DNA of 64,000 nt from Acidimicrobiia bacterium (GTDB taxonomy: Bacteria; Actinomycetota; Acidimicrobiia; Spongiisociales; UBA11373): the NCBI GenBank assembly GCA_030584185.1, contig CP129495.1:1977469-2041468 (forward strand). The letters run 5' to 3'. The notes under the pieces were generated by a model. The model was not told the origin of the DNA and made no database searches. It was given only the letters and a program-made list of their open reading frames with translations. Shown one piece after another: positions 27,422 through 35,412 of the stretch (the first letter of the stretch is position 1; every line of letters begins with the position of its first letter). The translations under genes and the position numbers were made by a program.

Positions 27422-28096
27422 TCAGAGCAGCGCGGCCGCCTCGCGGTCGAGCATCCACACGACGTCCTCGGCGAGCCCGGCGACGACGGCCGCCGGAAGC
27501 GAGCGGTCACCAGAGATCGCCGCCGCCACCGACTCCGCCTTGGCGGATCCGGAGGCGACGAAGATGATCCGGCGGGCGCCTGCCAGGAGCGGTGGCGTGG
27601 CGGTGAGACGCCACCCGCGGCCGGGGACCTCCACGGCGGCGAAGTGCCGCGTCGTCTCGGCGAGCACAGGAGAACCGGGAAACAGCGAAGCCGTGTGGCC
27701 GTCGTCGCCGATCCCGAGCATCACCAGGCCTGGGCGGGGACCACCGTCGCCGGGGAGGATCGTTCGCAGGGTCTGCTCGTAGCGGGAGGCGGCGACCTCG
27801 GGGTCCGGGTCCCACGGAACCTCATGCAGGGTGGCGGGGACGTGGTCGAACAGTGAGCGGAGCGCCATTCCCGCGTTGCTGTCGGGGTGGTCGACGGGGA
27901 CGTGGCGCTCATCGGTCACCCATGCCGTGACCTCCGCCCAGGGCACTCGGGCGCGCCGCAGCCGCTCGTAGGCCCGACGCGGCGTGGATCCACCTGCCAG
28001 GCCGACGTCGGTGCCATCGTGGCGCAGCCAGCGGGCCACGGCGGCGGCGACGCCGGCGGCGAGTGCTTCGGGGGAGGTGAACACCCGCACCCTCAT
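27422..28096 (-). CDS. pgl: 6-phosphogluconolactonase
   Basis: 224 residues. DevB/Pgl family motifs: GLAGGSTPRRAYERL, TDERHVPVDHPDSNAGMA, LVMLGIGDDGHTASLFPGSP and the terminal VVAGLAEDVVWMLD. Hydrolyses 6-phosphogluconolactone in the oxidative pentose phosphate pathway. No zwf or gnd in the window. TACCAT 8 nt before ATG 28096 sets the start. Confidence 0.9.
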   Translation of the reverse strand: MRVRVFTSPEALAAGVAAAVARWLRHDGTDVGLAGGSTPRRAYERLRRARVPWAEVTAWVTDERHVPVDHPDSNAGMALRSLFDHVPATLHEVPWDPDPEVAASRYEQTLRTILPGDGGPRPGLVMLGIGDDGHTASLFPGSPVLAETTRHFAAVEVPGRGWRLTATPPLLAGARRIIFVASGSAKAESVAAAISGDRSLPAAVVAGLAEDVVWMLDREAAALL

Positions 28097-28104
28097 GTGG
28101 GGCG

Positions 28105-28110
28105 ATGGTA
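28105..28110 (-). promoter_or_regulatory. -10 element for pgl
   Basis: TACCAT on the minus strand, 8 nt before ATG 28096. Confidence 0.4.
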
Positions 28111-28138
28111 GGGGGAGCCCCGCTGGCACACTGGTTCC

Positions 28139-28816
28139 ATGACCGCGCGGGAACACTCGCCCCGGCCGTTGCACCAGGGCGTGATGAAACTGGAGTGGGC
28201 GCCGGGAAGGTGTACCACCGTGGAGACCATCGGAAACGGGCCGGGGGTGGTTCTCGCCCATGGCGCAGGCGCCGGCCCGAGGCATCCCTTCATGGTCGGG
28301 CTCGCCGGTCGGCTGGGGGCCGCAGGCTTGCGGGTCTCGGCGTTCGAGTATCCCTATGTTGCCGAGGGGAGGAAGGCGCCCGATCGCCTGGAGACCCTGA
28401 TCGCCTGTCACCGGGCAGTGGCCGCCGCCGCAGCCGACGGGGGCGCCGTGCCGTTCCTCGTGGGCAAGTCGATGGGAGGGAGGGTCGGTTCGCATCTCGA
28501 CCTGGAATCTCCGGGGCGGGTGTTCCTCGGATACCCCCTGGTGGCGCCCGGGAGCGGGAGTCGGCGGGGTCACGAGCATCTCTCCGGGAAGGGCCCGCTG
28601 CTCTTCGTACAGGGCTCGCGTGACCGGCTCGGTCCCCCCGCCCTCATTGCCGAGGTCGTGGAGTCGCTGGCGTTCGCCGAGATGGTGGTGATCGAAGGCG
28701 CCGATCACTCGTTCGCCACGCCTAAGGCCATGGGAATCCGACCGGAGGAGATGCTCGACCGTCTGGCGGCGACAGTCGTGGACTGGATTCGCCGTCAGCC
28801 GGGTGGCGGAACGTAG
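28139..28816 (+). CDS. Alpha/beta hydrolase (KANL3/TEX30-like)
   Basis: 225 residues. Oxyanion region LAHGAGAGPRHPFM, nucleophile Ser in GKSMGGRVGS, acid in FVQGSRDRLGPP and His in EGADHSFATPK. The arrangement matches the dienelactone-hydrolase-like KANL3/TEX30 group. Substrate unknown. The 3' end overlaps that of the convergent sixA gene by 22 bases. Divergent from pgl. Confidence 0.82.
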   Translation: MTAREHSPRPLHQGVMKLEWAPGRCTTVETIGNGPGVVLAHGAGAGPRHPFMVGLAGRLGAAGLRVSAFEYPYVAEGRKAPDRLETLIACHRAVAAAAADGGAVPFLVGKSMGGRVGSHLDLESPGRVFLGYPLVAPGSGSRRGHEHLSGKGPLLFVQGSRDRLGPPALIAEVVESLAFAEMVVIEGADHSFATPKAMGIRPEEMLDRLAATVVDWIRRQPGGGT

Positions 28817-29256
28817 CGGCCCCGCACCACCTTCCCCTTGACGATCTTCAGCACCCAAGCGGCCCCCTTGCGGATGGGCAGCGCCTCCTCGAGGGGTGCA
28901 CCCAGGCCGACGAAGTGGCTCACCAGCTCCGCCAGCTCGTCTCCATGGCTGCACATCAGGACTCCGTCCCAGTCGTCGAGGCGCTTCAGCAGCCTGATCG
29001 GGCGACCGCCCTCTCCCAGATCATCGATCGCCTCCACCTTCACCCCGTTGGCGCGGGCTAGCGGTTCGACGGTCTGCAGGCACCGGGTGTAGGGGCTGCT
29101 CAAGATCCGGCGCGGCCCCAAGGGGCCGATCGTGTTCACGAGATCCCGGGCCTGTCGTAGACCCTCGGCGGAGAGAGGTCGCTCTCGATCGGGGTGGTGG
29201 CTGCCGCGCTCGCCCGCCTGGGCATGGCGCAGCAGGATCAGCCGCCGTCCGCCCAC
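28795..29256 (-). CDS. sixA: SixA-type phosphohistidine phosphatase
   Basis: 153 residues from GTG 29256. Histidine-phosphatase motif ILLRHAQAG, then RILSSPYTRCLQTVEPLA and the second His in MCSHGDELAEL. It begins 19 bases inside the end of the ppk-Nudix gene in another frame. In mycobacteria the Nudix and histidine-phosphatase domains are joined in MutT1 beside ppk; here the phosphatase is split off while the Nudix part is fused to PPK. It may dephosphorylate phosphohistidine proteins or nucleoside diphosphates. Confidence 0.82.
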   Translation of the reverse strand: MGGRRLILLRHAQAGERGSHHPDRERPLSAEGLRQARDLVNTIGPLGPRRILSSPYTRCLQTVEPLARANGVKVEAIDDLGEGGRPIRLLKRLDDWDGVLMCSHGDELAELVSHFVGLGAPLEEALPIRKGAAWVLKIVKGKVVRGRYVPPPG

Positions 29257-31727
29257 GATCTGAGCAGGGCGCGGTCCCTGCCATAGCTGAGTCGCTCCAC
29301 CGCCGCCGACGGTGTCAGCCAGGCGATCTGGTCCACCTCGGGGTTGGGGGCGAACCTGCCTGTCTGGTGCTCCATTGCGAAGTAGTGGACCACCTTCGGG
29401 GCTCCCGAGCGGTCGCGGTACTCGACGATGCCCACCCGGTCGCCCAGGGAGCAGTAGAAGCCGGTCTCTTCTTCCACCTCGCGCATCGCCGCCTCGGCCG
29501 GCGACTCGCCCTCGTCCAGCTTCCCCTTGGGGAACGACCAGTCGTCGTAGCGGGGTCGGTGGACCAGGAGCATCTCGGTGACGCCGCCGACCACCCTGGT
29601 CACCAGGCCGCCTGCCGCGACGACGAGATCGGGGGGGGCTGCCGCCGTGCCGGGGTCGGGCAGGGCTCCCTGGGACCGGGCGGCGGCGAGGTGCTGGAAG
29701 CGCACCTGGGCGTCGAGGCCGATCTCGGTGGCGACCTTCTCCCAGGACTGGTCGGAGAGCTGCCAGGCGAGCCGATCGTCGGCAAGGTAGACCAGGAGCA
29801 TCTCCTCGAGCCGTCGCCGCAGGCGGGGATGGGTGATCGGGACCAGCACCTCGACCCGCCCGCCCAGGTTGCGGGGCATCATGTCGGCCGAGCCGATCAG
29901 GTACTCCGCCGTCTCGCCCCGTCCGAACCGGTACACCCGGGAGTGCTCCAGGTACCGACCCACGATGGAGCGCACCGTGATGTTCTCCGAGAGGCCGGGC
30001 ACGCCGGGACGCAGGCAGCACATGCCGCGCACGATCAGGTCGATCCTGGTCCCGGCCGCCGAGGCGGCGTACAGCTCGTCGATGATCGCCGGGTCCACCA
30101 GGTGATTCAGCTTGATGCAGATCGAGCCCTCTTCCCCGAGGGCTGCCTGGGTCCGGATCCGGGCGGTGACCTCGTTTCGCAGGTGATCGGGGGCCACCAG
30201 CAGACGCCGGAAGCGGCCGGCGTACCCGAACCCGGTGAGCAGGTTGAACAGCTCGGAGAGGTCGGCTCCGATGTCGGGATCCACGGTGAGCAGACCGAGA
30301 TCCTCGTAGAGGCGCGCCGTCTTCGGGTTGTAGTTTCCGGTGCCGATGTGGGAGTACCGGCGCAGCTCGTCGCCCTCGCGTCGTACCACCAGGGCCACCT
30401 TGGCATGGGTCTTCAGACCGGCGACCCCGTACACCACATGGACGCCGGCTTCCTCCAGCATTCGGGCCCAGGCGATGTTGGCCTCCTCGTCGAAACGAGC
30501 CTTCAGCTCGACCAGCACCACCACCTGCTTCCCGGCGCGGGCGGCACCCATCAGGGATTGCACGATCGACTGCTCGCCACCGCGCGCCGGGTCGTCGGCG
30601 GCAGAGGTCCGGTACAGGGTCTGCTTGATCGCCACCACCTGAGGATCGCGGGCGGCGGCTGCGATGAACGCTCCGACCGATGTGCCGAAAGCCTCGTACG
30701 GGAGGTGGACGAGCACGTCGCGTCGCTGCAGGCGGTCGAACAGGGTCTCGCCGGGATCCAGGTGCCCGAGGATCGGCTGGGTCGTCGGGACCCATGATCT
30801 GTGGACCAGGTCGGGGCGCGGGAGGGAGGCGAGCAGCGACAGGCCTGCCATGTCGAGATGGCCATGCTGGGTGTACACCTGGTCGCTGCCGATCCGCATC
30901 TCCTCCATGAGGAGGTCGACCACGGCTTCGGGCATGGTGGTGTCGATCTCGAGCCGGACCAGCCTGCTGAAACGATGGCGGGTCTGGAGGAGCTCTTCGA
31001 TTGCCTCGAGGAGGTCGTCGGCCTCGTCCTCCTCCAATGCCTGCTCGGCACTGCGGGTGACCCGGAACGGGTGGCTGCTCACGATCTCCATGCCGGGAAA
31101 CAGTGCCTCGAGGTGGGCGGCGATGACTTCCTCCACCGGCACGAAACTGGTCGTTCCGGGGACGGCCAGGAACCGCGGCAGCAGGGGCGGAACCTTCACC
31201 CTGGCGAAGCGTTCCCGGGCACCTCTCGGGTCGCCGACTGTCACCGCCAGGTTCAGCGACAGGTTGGAGATGTAGGGGAAGGGATGGGTGGGGTCTACGG
31301 CGAGCGGGGTGAGCATCGGGTAGATCTCTCGCTCGAAGATCGCCTCCAACTGCTTGCGCTCCTCATCGGCCAGGTCGTCCCAGGTGACCATGAGGATCCC
31401 GTGCTCGGCAAGGCCAGGGAGCAACTCGGCTTCGAGCAGCCGGCCCATCCGTTCCCGCAGAGTGATGCACCGGCTGCGGATGGCGTTCAGCTGGTCGGCC
31501 ACGGAGATCTCATCGGGTGCGCCACCGTCGAGGCCAGAGGCCATCTGCTCACGCAGGCCCGCCACCCGCACCTGAAAGAACTCGTCGAGGTTGGAGGCGA
31601 CGATGGCGAGGAATCGAACCCGTTCCAGGATGGGAAGGTTGGGATCCTCGGCGAGCGCCAGCACCCGCTCCTGGAAGTCGAGCAGGGACAGCTCGCGGTT
31701 GGTGTAGCGGGAGGTCGATTCGATCAC
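29238..31727 (-). CDS. ppk: Polyphosphate kinase 1 fused to a C-terminal Nudix hydrolase
   Basis: 829 residues from GTG 31727. Residues 1 to about 690 are PPK1: RELSLLDFQERVLALAED, FLAIVASNLDEFFQVRVAG, the autophosphorylated His in GLKTHAKVALVVRREG, SHIGTGNYNPKTA and the second His region EHSRVYRFG. Residues about 698-829 are a Nudix domain with a complete box, GKLDEGESPAEAAMREVEEETGF. Makes polyphosphate from ATP; the Nudix part probably hydrolyses damaged nucleotides or dinucleoside polyphosphates. TACCAT lies 8 nt before the start. Confidence 0.92.
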   Translation of the reverse strand: MIESTSRYTNRELSLLDFQERVLALAEDPNLPILERVRFLAIVASNLDEFFQVRVAGLREQMASGLDGGAPDEISVADQLNAIRSRCITLRERMGRLLEAELLPGLAEHGILMVTWDDLADEERKQLEAIFEREIYPMLTPLAVDPTHPFPYISNLSLNLAVTVGDPRGARERFARVKVPPLLPRFLAVPGTTSFVPVEEVIAAHLEALFPGMEIVSSHPFRVTRSAEQALEEDEADDLLEAIEELLQTRHRFSRLVRLEIDTTMPEAVVDLLMEEMRIGSDQVYTQHGHLDMAGLSLLASLPRPDLVHRSWVPTTQPILGHLDPGETLFDRLQRRDVLVHLPYEAFGTSVGAFIAAAARDPQVVAIKQTLYRTSAADDPARGGEQSIVQSLMGAARAGKQVVVLVELKARFDEEANIAWARMLEEAGVHVVYGVAGLKTHAKVALVVRREGDELRRYSHIGTGNYNPKTARLYEDLGLLTVDPDIGADLSELFNLLTGFGYAGRFRRLLVAPDHLRNEVTARIRTQAALGEEGSICIKLNHLVDPAIIDELYAASAAGTRIDLIVRGMCCLRPGVPGLSENITVRSIVGRYLEHSRVYRFGRGETAEYLIGSADMMPRNLGGRVEVLVPITHPRLRRRLEEMLLVYLADDRLAWQLSDQSWEKVATEIGLDAQVRFQHLAAARSQGALPDPGTAAAPPDLVVAAGGLVTRVVGGVTEMLLVHRPRYDDWSFPKGKLDEGESPAEAAMREVEEETGFYCSLGDRVGIVEYRDRSGAPKVVHYFAMEHQTGRFAPNPEVDQIAWLTPSAAVERLSYGRDRALLRSWADGG

Positions 31728-31735
31728 TGGTGCCG

Positions 31736-31741
31736 ATGGTA
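31736..31741 (-). promoter_or_regulatory. -10 element for ppk
   Basis: TACCAT on the minus strand, 8 nt before GTG 31727; it lies in the 35-bp gap after rpiB. Confidence 0.45.
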
Positions 31742-31762
31742 TCGGCGGCCGTCGCGGGAAGT

Positions 31763-32209
31763 TCAGCCGTCTCCCTCGAGGGCCTTGATCTTGGCCACCC
31801 GCCTCAGATGGCGCTCCTCGGCAGTGAAGCGGGCCGCCAAGAAGGTGCTGACGATCTCGGCCGCCAGGGCGGGCCCGATCACCCGGGCGCCGATCGCCAG
31901 CAGGTTGGCATCGTCGTGTTCGACGGCCTGGTGTGCGGTGTAGGTGTCGTGGGCCTGGGCAGCCCTGACCCCGCGCACCTTGTTGGCGGCGATGGCGGCA
32001 CCCGCTCCCGAGCCACACACCACGATGCCTCGCTCGACCTTTCCCTGGACCACCGCCCGACCGACGGCGGCGGCGTAGTCCGGGTAGTCGACCGGCTCCT
32101 CGGAGTGGGTTCCCAGGTCGGTGACGGCGTGGCCGGTGGCGGCCATGGCGGCCGCCAGCTCCTCCTTGAGCCGGAACCCGGCGTGGTCCGAGGCGATGGC
32201 GACGCGCAT
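31763..32209 (-). CDS. rpiB: Ribose-5-phosphate isomerase B (housekeeping)
   Basis: 148 residues. IASDHAGFRLKEEL, VDYPDYAAAVG, the catalytic Cys in GIVVCGSGAGAAIAANKVRGVRA, EHDDANLLAIGAR. No targeting extension. It interconverts ribose-5- and ribulose-5-phosphate in the pentose phosphate pathway. Useful as the canonical comparison for the microcompartment RpiB-like protein at 21702. Divergent from murA; TACCCT 9 nt upstream of ATG 32209. Confidence 0.93.
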   Translation of the reverse strand: MRVAIASDHAGFRLKEELAAAMAATGHAVTDLGTHSEEPVDYPDYAAAVGRAVVQGKVERGIVVCGSGAGAAIAANKVRGVRAAQAHDTYTAHQAVEHDDANLLAIGARVIGPALAAEIVSTFLAARFTAEERHLRRVAKIKALEGDG

Positions 32210-32218
32210 TGCGGGTGG

Positions 32219-32224
32219 AGGGTA
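32219..32224 (-). promoter_or_regulatory. -10 element for housekeeping rpiB
   Basis: TACCCT on the minus strand, 9 nt before ATG 32209. Confidence 0.4.
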
Positions 32225-32260
32225 GTGACGGCCGGCGGCGCCGGTCGGACGGGGTGTCCA

Positions 32261-32266
32261 TACAAT
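32261..32266 (+). promoter_or_regulatory. -10 element for murA
   Basis: TACAAT, 6 nt before ATG 32273; the best match to the -10 consensus among the leaderless starts here. Confidence 0.55.
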
Positions 32267-32272
32267 CGCCAC

Positions 32273-33547
32273 ATGGATCGGTTCGTCGTCACCGGTGGTA
32301 CCCCCTTGGAGGGCTCGGTGGCGGTGCTGGGGGCGAAGAACGCAGTGCTCAAACATCTGGTGGCCGCCCTCCTGGCCCCGGGAACCCACCGCATCGAGAA
32401 CATTCCGGCGATCCGCGACGTGGCACTGATGGGGAGCGTCATCGAGCACATCGGGGCCCGGTGCCGTTTCGACGGATCGGCCGTCGAGGTGGAGGTCCCC
32501 GAGGAGCTGCTTCCGGAGGCGCCACTGGAGCTGGTGCGCAGGATGCGGGCATCGATCGTCGTTCTCGGGGCTCTACTCGCTCGCTGTGGCGAGGCCCGGG
32601 TCGCCTTGCCCGGCGGCGACGACTTCGGGTCCCGGCCCATCGACATGCACCTCGGTGGGCTGGAGGCCATGGGTGCCCACTTCGAACTGGTGCACGGCGA
32701 GCTCGTCGGCAGCGCCCCGGAGGGCCTGCGCGGCGCCGAGGTCCACCTCGACTTCCCCTCGGTGGGCGCCACCGAGAACGTGCTGCTCGCCGGGGTGACG
32801 GCCGAAGGAACCACCGTCATCCACAACGCCGCTCGGGAGCCGGAGATCCAGGACCTGGCGGCGTTTCTCGGGCGGATGGGCGCCCGAATCGATGGAGCAG
32901 GTACTTCCACAGTGGTGGTGGAGGGCGTCGGGAGCCTGTCTCCGGCGACACATCGCGCTGTTCCCGACAGGCTGGAGGCAGGCACCTACCTGGTCGGCGC
33001 CGCGATCACGGGGGGTGAGGTGACCGTGGTCGACTGCGTTCCCGAGCACCTGCGGATGGAGCTGCGCAAGCTGGGGGAGGCCGGGTGCGGCATCGAGGTG
33101 GGGGAGGACTGGGTTCGACTCACCGGCCCGTCGCGGCCGATCCCGGTCGATTTCGCCACGCTTCCCTACCCCGGGTTCCACACCGACATGCACCCGCAGA
33201 TGGTGGCGCTCCTGTCCCTGGCTGCCGGCCGCTCGGTGATCACCGAGAACATATACGCCGCGAGGTTCCGCTACGTCGGCGAGCTGAACCGGCTCGGAGC
33301 CAGGGTCAGGCTGGAAGGTCAGCACGTGATAATCGACGGCACCGACGCCCTCTCCGGATGCGAGGTCGACGCCTGCGACATCAGGGCGGGGGCGGCTCTG
33401 GTGCTGGCAGGGCTGGCCGCCGAGGGGGAGACGACGATCACCGAGGTGGGCCACATCGATCGCGGCTACACCGACTTCGACGGGCGGCTTGCCTCGTTGG
33501 GGGCCAAGATCACTCGCCAGACGGTGCTCCCGCCAACACCCACCTAG
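32273..33547 (+). CDS. murA: UDP-N-acetylglucosamine 1-carboxyvinyltransferase
   Basis: 424 residues. First committed step of peptidoglycan synthesis (enolpyruvyl transfer from PEP). Lys22 in LGAKNAVLK, RPIDMHLGGLEAMGA, RLEAGTYLVGAAITGG, PGFHTDMHPQMVALL and RFRYVGELNRLGA are conserved. The Cys of the PGGC loop, target of fosfomycin, is Asp116 (ALPGGDDFGSRP), as in mycobacteria, which predicts intrinsic fosfomycin insensitivity. The TAG stop lies in a TAGAAT -10 for the downstream gene. Confidence 0.95.
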   Translation: MDRFVVTGGTPLEGSVAVLGAKNAVLKHLVAALLAPGTHRIENIPAIRDVALMGSVIEHIGARCRFDGSAVEVEVPEELLPEAPLELVRRMRASIVVLGALLARCGEARVALPGGDDFGSRPIDMHLGGLEAMGAHFELVHGELVGSAPEGLRGAEVHLDFPSVGATENVLLAGVTAEGTTVIHNAAREPEIQDLAAFLGRMGARIDGAGTSTVVVEGVGSLSPATHRAVPDRLEAGTYLVGAAITGGEVTVVDCVPEHLRMELRKLGEAGCGIEVGEDWVRLTGPSRPIPVDFATLPYPGFHTDMHPQMVALLSLAAGRSVITENIYAARFRYVGELNRLGARVRLEGQHVIIDGTDALSGCEVDACDIRAGAALVLAGLAAEGETTITEVGHIDRGYTDFDGRLASLGAKITRQTVLPPTPT

Positions 33548-33550
33548 AAT
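33545..33550 (+). promoter_or_regulatory. -10 element made from the murA stop codon
   Basis: TAGAAT starts with the TAG stop of murA and lies 5 nt before ATG 33556 of a leader mini-ORF. Confidence 0.4.
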
Positions 33551-33555
33551 CGGGA

Positions 33556-33591
33556 ATGATCCCGCCCGCCAATCGTTGGAATCACCGATGA
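33556..33591 (+). CDS. Putative 11-residue leader peptide upstream of the NifU-like gene
   Basis: ATG 33556 to TGA 33589-33591 reads MIPPANRWNHR. The stop overlaps the ATG of the NifU-like gene (ATGA), so translation of the downstream gene may depend on ribosomes finishing this peptide. No Shine-Dalgarno precedes 33588. Coding status is inferred from position and from the similar arrangement at 42098. Confidence 0.4.
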   Translation: MIPPANRWNHR

Positions 33592-33833
33592 GCGAAGACA
33601 TCGCCACCGAGGTCGACCTCGACCTGCTCACCGAGACCCTCGAGTACATCCGCCCGGCACTCCAGGCAGACGGCGGCGACCTGGTGCTGCTCGGGGTCGA
33701 AGACGGCGTGGTGAACCTTCAGCTGGTCGGAGCCTGTGGCGGCTGTCCCATGTCGACGATGACCCTGACCGCCGGGATCGAGCGGATCCTCCTCGACCGG
33801 GTTCCCGGAGTGGTCGAGGTGAACGCAGTCTGA
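33588..33833 (+). CDS. NifU-like Fe-S scaffold domain protein
   Basis: 81 residues, a stand-alone NifU C-terminal domain: LEYIRPALQADGGDLVLLGVEDGVV and the cluster-binding CxxC in GACGGCPMSTMTL, ending in VPGVVEVNAV. Carries or delivers [4Fe-4S] clusters. A cysteine desulfurase gene is at 37854 but not in the same transcription unit. Confidence 0.9.
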   Translation: MSEDIATEVDLDLLTETLEYIRPALQADGGDLVLLGVEDGVVNLQLVGACGGCPMSTMTLTAGIERILLDRVPGVVEVNAV

Positions 33834-33877
33834 GGTTCACCGGAGCCGCCCGCCGATTGCGGGGACGGTGCCACCGG

Positions 33878-33883
33878 TAACCT
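33878..33883 (+). promoter_or_regulatory. -10 element for meaB
   Basis: TAACCT, 6 nt before GTG 33890. Confidence 0.4.
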
Positions 33884-33889
33884 CCCGGC

Positions 33890-34819
33890 GTGATCACCGC
33901 ACCCGAGGCCCTGGTGTCCGCCGTCACCGCAGGTGACCGCCGGGCGCTGGCCCGTCTGATCACCCTGGTCGAAGACGACCTCCCGGGTGCCGCCGAGGCG
34001 TTGAGGGAGGCGTTCACCGCCGCCGCACCCTCCCACCGCATCGGCATCACCGGAGCACCCGGCGCCGGGAAGTCGACGCTCACCGACCGGCTCATCGCCG
34101 CCGCCCGTGACGCCGGCGAGACCGTGGCGGTGCTCGCCGTCGACCCCACCAGCCCGTTCACCGGCGGGGCGGTACTGGGCGATCGGGTGCGGATGCAGGA
34201 TCACGTGCTCGATCGGGGCGTGTTCGTGCGCTCGATGGCGAGCCGCGGCCACCTGGGCGGGCTGGCAGTGGCCGCTCCCAAGGCGCTGCTCGCCATGGAG
34301 GCCGGCGGGTTCTCTCGTCTGATCGTGGAGACCGTCGGCGTGGGTCAGGATGAGGTGGAGGTGGTATCCGCCGCCGACACCGTGGTGGTCGTGGTCACCC
34401 CCGGCTGGGGAGACGGGATCCAGGCCGCCAAGGCGGGGATCCTCGAGATCGGGAACGTGTTCGTCGTCAACAAGGCCGACCGGGAAGGGGCCGCCGAGAC
34501 CGTCGCCGATCTCCGGGCGATGCTCGACATGGGAAGCCATGACGGCTGGGTGCCGCCGGTCCTGGAGACGGTCGCCGTCGAGGACCGCGGAGTGGCCGAG
34601 GTGTGGGAGGCGATCCGGGCCCATCGCACCCACATGGGAGACCCGGGTGTGGCGCGTGCTCGGAGCCGCCGCCGGCTCTGGGAGTTGGAGACTGCCCTGG
34701 TGGGTGAGCTGAGGGAGCGGGCGCGTCGGGCGATGGACCAGGGCTCGCAGCTGGTTGCGGCGGTCGCCGCCGGTGAGACCGACCCGTGGACGGCTGCCGG
34801 GATTCTCGCCGCACGCTGA
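33890..34819 (+). CDS. meaB: MeaB/ArgK-family G3E GTPase (methylmalonyl-CoA mutase chaperone)
   Basis: 309 residues from GTG 33890. P-loop TGAPGAGKST, AVDPTSPFTGGAVLGDRVRM, SMASRGHLGGLA, ETVGVGQDEVEV and NKADREGA are diagnostic. Protects and loads the B12-dependent methylmalonyl-CoA mutase or a relative; no mutase lies in the window. The usual C-terminal dimerisation helix is present (RRRLWELETALVGELRERAR). Confidence 0.92.
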   Translation: MITAPEALVSAVTAGDRRALARLITLVEDDLPGAAEALREAFTAAAPSHRIGITGAPGAGKSTLTDRLIAAARDAGETVAVLAVDPTSPFTGGAVLGDRVRMQDHVLDRGVFVRSMASRGHLGGLAVAAPKALLAMEAGGFSRLIVETVGVGQDEVEVVSAADTVVVVVTPGWGDGIQAAKAGILEIGNVFVVNKADREGAAETVADLRAMLDMGSHDGWVPPVLETVAVEDRGVAEVWEAIRAHRTHMGDPGVARARSRRRLWELETALVGELRERARRAMDQGSQLVAAVAAGETDPWTAAGILAAR

Positions 34820-34823
34820 CGCG

Positions 34824-34855
34824 CTGCGGGCCGGCCCCGGGGGACCGGCCCGCAG
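34824..34855. terminator. Strong hairpin between meaB and the DUF1761 gene
   Basis: 14-bp stem with one mismatch (CTGCGGGCCGGCCC / GGACCGGCCCGCAG) and a 4-nt loop, between convergent genes. No T-run. Confidence 0.6.
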
Positions 34856-34872
34856 ACCACTGACCAACCCGC

Positions 34873-35289
34873 TCAGGCCATCAGGCCCTGGACGTAGCCT
34901 CCGACGGCCACGGCACAGAAGTAGTACCCGAGATCGATGGCATATGCGGTCTTGCTGGCGTTGAGCCAGATCACGCGGGCCATGAGCGCCGGGCCGATGA
35001 GGAAGAGTGTCACCATCAGGGCGGTGACCAGTGAGTGCTCGATGTCGTCGGCGGCGCCCATGTAGGCCACCCCGATCTGGAGCAGGAAGGCCTGCACCAA
35101 GCCGGGGATGTCCTGCTTGAGGTCCATCTTCATGCTGTACTCGGTGCCGTTCGCCTGGGCCCACTTCTTGCCCAGGCCGGGCCCGTAGAAGAGCATGGTG
35201 ATCACGGCCAGCACCACGATGGTGGCGACGACGATCGCCAGCCAGTCGAGGTCACCCAGCGTCTCGAAGAACCCGCTGAAGGTCCTCAC
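34873..35289 (-). CDS. DUF1761-type membrane protein
   Basis: 138 residues from GTG 35289. Four hydrophobic segments; the first, DWLAIVVATIVVLAVITMLFYG, followed by PGLGKKWAQANG, fits the DUF1761 pattern (small four-helix proteins of unknown function). GGGAGG precedes the start. A longer open frame to 36207 has no coding character and overlaps the enoyl-CoA hydratase on the other strand. Confidence 0.75.
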   Translation of the reverse strand: MRTFSGFFETLGDLDWLAIVVATIVVLAVITMLFYGPGLGKKWAQANGTEYSMKMDLKQDIPGLVQAFLLQIGVAYMGAADDIEHSLVTALMVTLFLIGPALMARVIWLNASKTAYAIDLGYYFCAVAVGGYVQGLMA

Positions 35290-35412
35290 GGTCTTGCCTC
35301 CCTTTGGTCGATGGACCGGCAAACTAGCGGCGCCCTCTGGCCGCCGTCGGGGGATCCGGGGGGTTTCTTCTGCGACTCCTACCATCGCCTCCAGTCGCCC
35401 CTGGAGGTACCC

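Noticed and set aside
29367-30797. 476-residue open frame antisense to ppk
   Set aside because: Lies wholly inside the conserved PPK1 coding region and has no recognisable domain.
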